Source: Parasediminibacterium sp046546515 (GTDB lineage Bacteria; Bacteroidota; Bacteroidia; Chitinophagales; Chitinophagaceae). Taken from it: 64,000 nt of DNA. Position 1 is the first letter of the stretch; every line of letters begins with the position of its first letter. The translations under genes were made by a program, and so were the position numbers. The notes under the pieces are model-generated. The model was not told where the DNA came from. It did no database searches and worked only from the letters and a program-made list of their open reading frames with translations. Positions 62,548 through 64,000 of the stretch are shown piece by piece. The stretch lies in assembly GCF_046546515.1 (NCBI RefSeq), contig NZ_JBKHKJ010000027.1:1-64000 (forward strand), given 5' to 3'.

Positions 62548-63333
62548 TTACTCCTTCACCACGGCACTTTCAATCCCTTCGTCCCTCACGGCAATCAAGC
62601 TAATGGTTGCTGCCACTACAGAATAGGTAGGTGCTAGCACCCAGCCCACCACCGGGATTAAGTGCATGGCATAAAAAACCATCCCGTTGCCAATTGCCAG
62701 CCCCTTGTGCCGCCCAATAAAGGCAATGCTTTCGCTGGTGCTTTTGTGGTTGCGCTCCATGCTATAGTCCAGCATCGAAAAGCCATAGTAATAACATTCT
62801 ATCAACACCGCCATAAAAGGCGTAAGCCAGCCAGCAATGGGTATGGGGCTTACAATAAAGATAGACAATTCATAAACCGACTGCCAAACCACGTTGCGGC
62901 TGGCGATGCGTGTGCCCCTGAAAATATCTTTTACCAGTTGCAACGGGCTGAAAGGGTATATCACCCCTTCCATGATGGCTTCTGTTTTTTCACTTAAAAA
63001 AGAGAAAATGGGCGACCCAATAACCAAGAAAATATATTTGAACAACGAAAAATAAAACAACATCATAATCAGCCATATCATCAGGCTGCCGAGCGTGAAC
63101 AGGAAGCCGAGGAAACCGTTGTTCATTTTATCCAGCCATGTCTTCAAGCCAGTTTCCAAGCTCAGCCATTCTATGAAATTGTTGCAGGTATGCCCAAAAT
63201 AATACATGCTCACCATAAACAACAGGGCATACAATATGCCCGGTACAAGTATCCATTTCCATAGCTTGTACTTTTTTATAAATTGATGGGCCTTATAATA
63301 AGCCTGAAAGGCAATAATAATTTCTTTTAGCAC
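62548..63333 (-). CDS. EI24/CysZ-like membrane protein
   Basis: 261 residues with five to six helices: WILVPGILYALLFMVSM, LGSLMIWLIMMLFYFSLF, IFLVIGSPIFSFLSEKTEA, LSIFIVSPIPIAGWLTPFMA, GMVFYAMHLIPVVGWVLAPT. This is the EI24 domain pattern; the family includes sulfate permease CysZ, but the Bacteroidota proteins are uncharacterised. Divergent from the glycosylase gene on the right. Confidence 0.85.
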   Translation of the reverse strand: MLKEIIIAFQAYYKAHQFIKKYKLWKWILVPGILYALLFMVSMYYFGHTCNNFIEWLSLETGLKTWLDKMNNGFLGFLFTLGSLMIWLIMMLFYFSLFKYIFLVIGSPIFSFLSEKTEAIMEGVIYPFSPLQLVKDIFRGTRIASRNVVWQSVYELSIFIVSPIPIAGWLTPFMAVLIECYYYGFSMLDYSMERNHKSTSESIAFIGRHKGLAIGNGMVFYAMHLIPVVGWVLAPTYSVVAATISLIAVRDEGIESAVVKE

Positions 63334-63365
63334 TGTTTATCTGGGTTATATTAGCACCGGGTACA

Positions 63366-63510
63366 CAAAGTTTTTCGCTTTGCCCCTCTCCTTTGTTCCT
63401 GCCCTCTGTCCTATGTTCCTTCTCCCTCTTCTTTGGAGAGGGTTGGGGTGAGGTAGGAGTGAGGTTGGGGTTGGGGTGAGGTAACACTTTACAAGCGAAA
63501 AACTTATATG
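63366..63510. repeat. CTCTCC / GGTTGGGGTGAGG repeat with G-rich core
   Basis: Outer inverted arms AAAGTTTTTCGCTTTG (from 63366) and CAAGCGAAAAACTT (to about 63505); inside, gggttggggtgaggtaggag then tgaggttggggttggggtga (about 63437-63481). The G-rich tract is a member of the CCTCACCCCAACCCTCTCC family also seen at 14 kb, 15.1 kb and 27.6 kb. Confidence 0.65.
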
Positions 63511-63566
63511 CCCCTTAGCGTGTGCAAAGTACTTCATTTCATTTACACCACTACCAAAGAATAGAT

Positions 63567-64000
63567 ATGCGGCAAGCATGGCAGCAGCTACCCAACACAT
63601 TTTTCCAGCAGCAAAACGTATTGCTGGTAGCAAGGGGATTGATTGGGAAAATATTGATTACGCAATTCAACGGTCTTCTAACCGCTGGCAGGATCGTGGA
63701 AACTGAAGCCTACAACGGTATTATAGACAAGGCATCGCATAGCTACAATGGCAGGCGGACGAACCGCACAGAGGTAATGTATGCCGCAGGTGGGGTAAGC
63801 TATGTGTACCTCTGCTATGGCATCCACCACCTGTTTAATATTGTAACTGGCATAAAAGATACACCCCATGCCGTTCTGATAAGGGCAGTAGAACCCTTAG
63901 TAGGTATTGACATAATGCTAGCAAGGGTAAACAAAAACAAAGCCGATGCCACCCTCACCAAAGGGCCGGGAAATGTTTCCAAGGCATTGGGCATATCTAC
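63567..64000 (+). CDS. DNA-3-methyladenine glycosylase, cut by window end
   Basis: ATG 63567 opens a frame to the edge: MRQAWQQLPNTFFQQQNVLL, ARGLIGKILI, GRIVETEAYNGIIDKASHSY with the catalytic Glu, NRTEVMYAAGGVSYVYLCYG, LFNIVTGIKDTPHAVLIRAV and TKGPGNVSKALGIS. These are the Mpg/AAG-type base-excision repair enzyme; the remaining C-terminal part (about 50 residues) lies beyond the window. Confidence 0.95.
   Translation, partial: MRQAWQQLPNTFFQQQNVLLVARGLIGKILITQFNGLLTAGRIVETEAYNGIIDKASHSYNGRRTNRTEVMYAAGGVSYVYLCYGIHHLFNIVTGIKDTPHAVLIRAVEPLVGIDIMLARVNKNKADATLTKGPGNVSKALGIS

Overview
The window looks like a chromosomal segment of a Bacteroidota bacterium, probably of the Chitinophagia/Chitinophagaceae type. 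Reasons: gene families such as a TonB receptor with an N-terminal carboxypeptidase-regulatory domain, a GIN-domain protein, DUF5117-type zinc proteases, Uma2 and DUF6934; start sites without Shine-Dalgarno sequences; and TTTG/TAnnTTTG promoters before tetR, rpsL and a small lipoprotein gene. The species is inference. Most genes are ordinary chromosomal ones; the spacers are unusually rich in palindromic and reiterated-word repeats.

Layout. 0.1-0.4 kb: wreck of a small gene. 0.4-7.7 kb: tetR-tolC-adaptor-RND efflux operon (minus). 8-9.2 kb: small secreted protein, rpsP. 9.3-13.6 kb: second RND pump with adaptor. 13.6-15.2 kb: gene-free repeat zone. 15.2-22.1 kb: zinc metalloprotease, metG, nonsense-mutated Uma2, secreted putative cysteine-protease-like protein. 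22.4-27.3 kb: multi-PAS histidine kinase, receiver protein, YtxH/holin-like stress triad, glutathione peroxidase. 27.4-28.1 kb: second copy of the 0.6 kb noncoding element of the 14 kb zone. 28.3-32.1 kb: LpxH-like phosphoesterase, two glycosyltransferases, SDR. 32.3-36.2 kb: Mla-type lipid transporter (mlaE-F-D), rdgB, unknown gene. 36.2-40.4 kb: ilvE, rpsL-rpsG, anmK, small secreted protein. 40.4-45.7 kb: DegT aminotransferase, zapA, coiled-coil protein, pheT, membrane protein. 45.9-47.9 kb: frameshifted TPR histidine kinase. 48.3-53.9 kb: TPP-riboswitch operon. 54-59.5 kb: GIN protein, initiator tRNA, era, der, small lipoprotein, SelW-like, pgk. 59.7-61.4 kb: AT-rich accessory island. 61.5-64 kb: RsmI-like methylase, EI24 membrane protein, start of a 3-methyladenine glycosylase.

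Most interesting points. (1) A TPP riboswitch heads an operon of TonB receptor, SAM methyltransferase, AIR-synthase-like protein, divergent ThiE-like protein and Trm112-like zinc protein; no other classical thiamine synthesis gene is present, so it may salvage or remodel an unusual thiamine-related compound. (2) A 173-bp palindromic non-autonomous element occurs twice with matching 5-bp A/T target duplications, and a 26-bp derivative sits in one copy of the duplicated noncoding element, giving a filled/empty-site pair. (3) That ~0.6 kb noncoding element carries a conserved hairpin with alternative pairings. (4) Many spacers are inverted pairs of short reiterated words. (5) Three genes are freshly broken: Uma2 by two adjacent TAA codons, the TPR kinase by one base, and the first gene by a 23-bp tandem duplication plus a 1-base shift.
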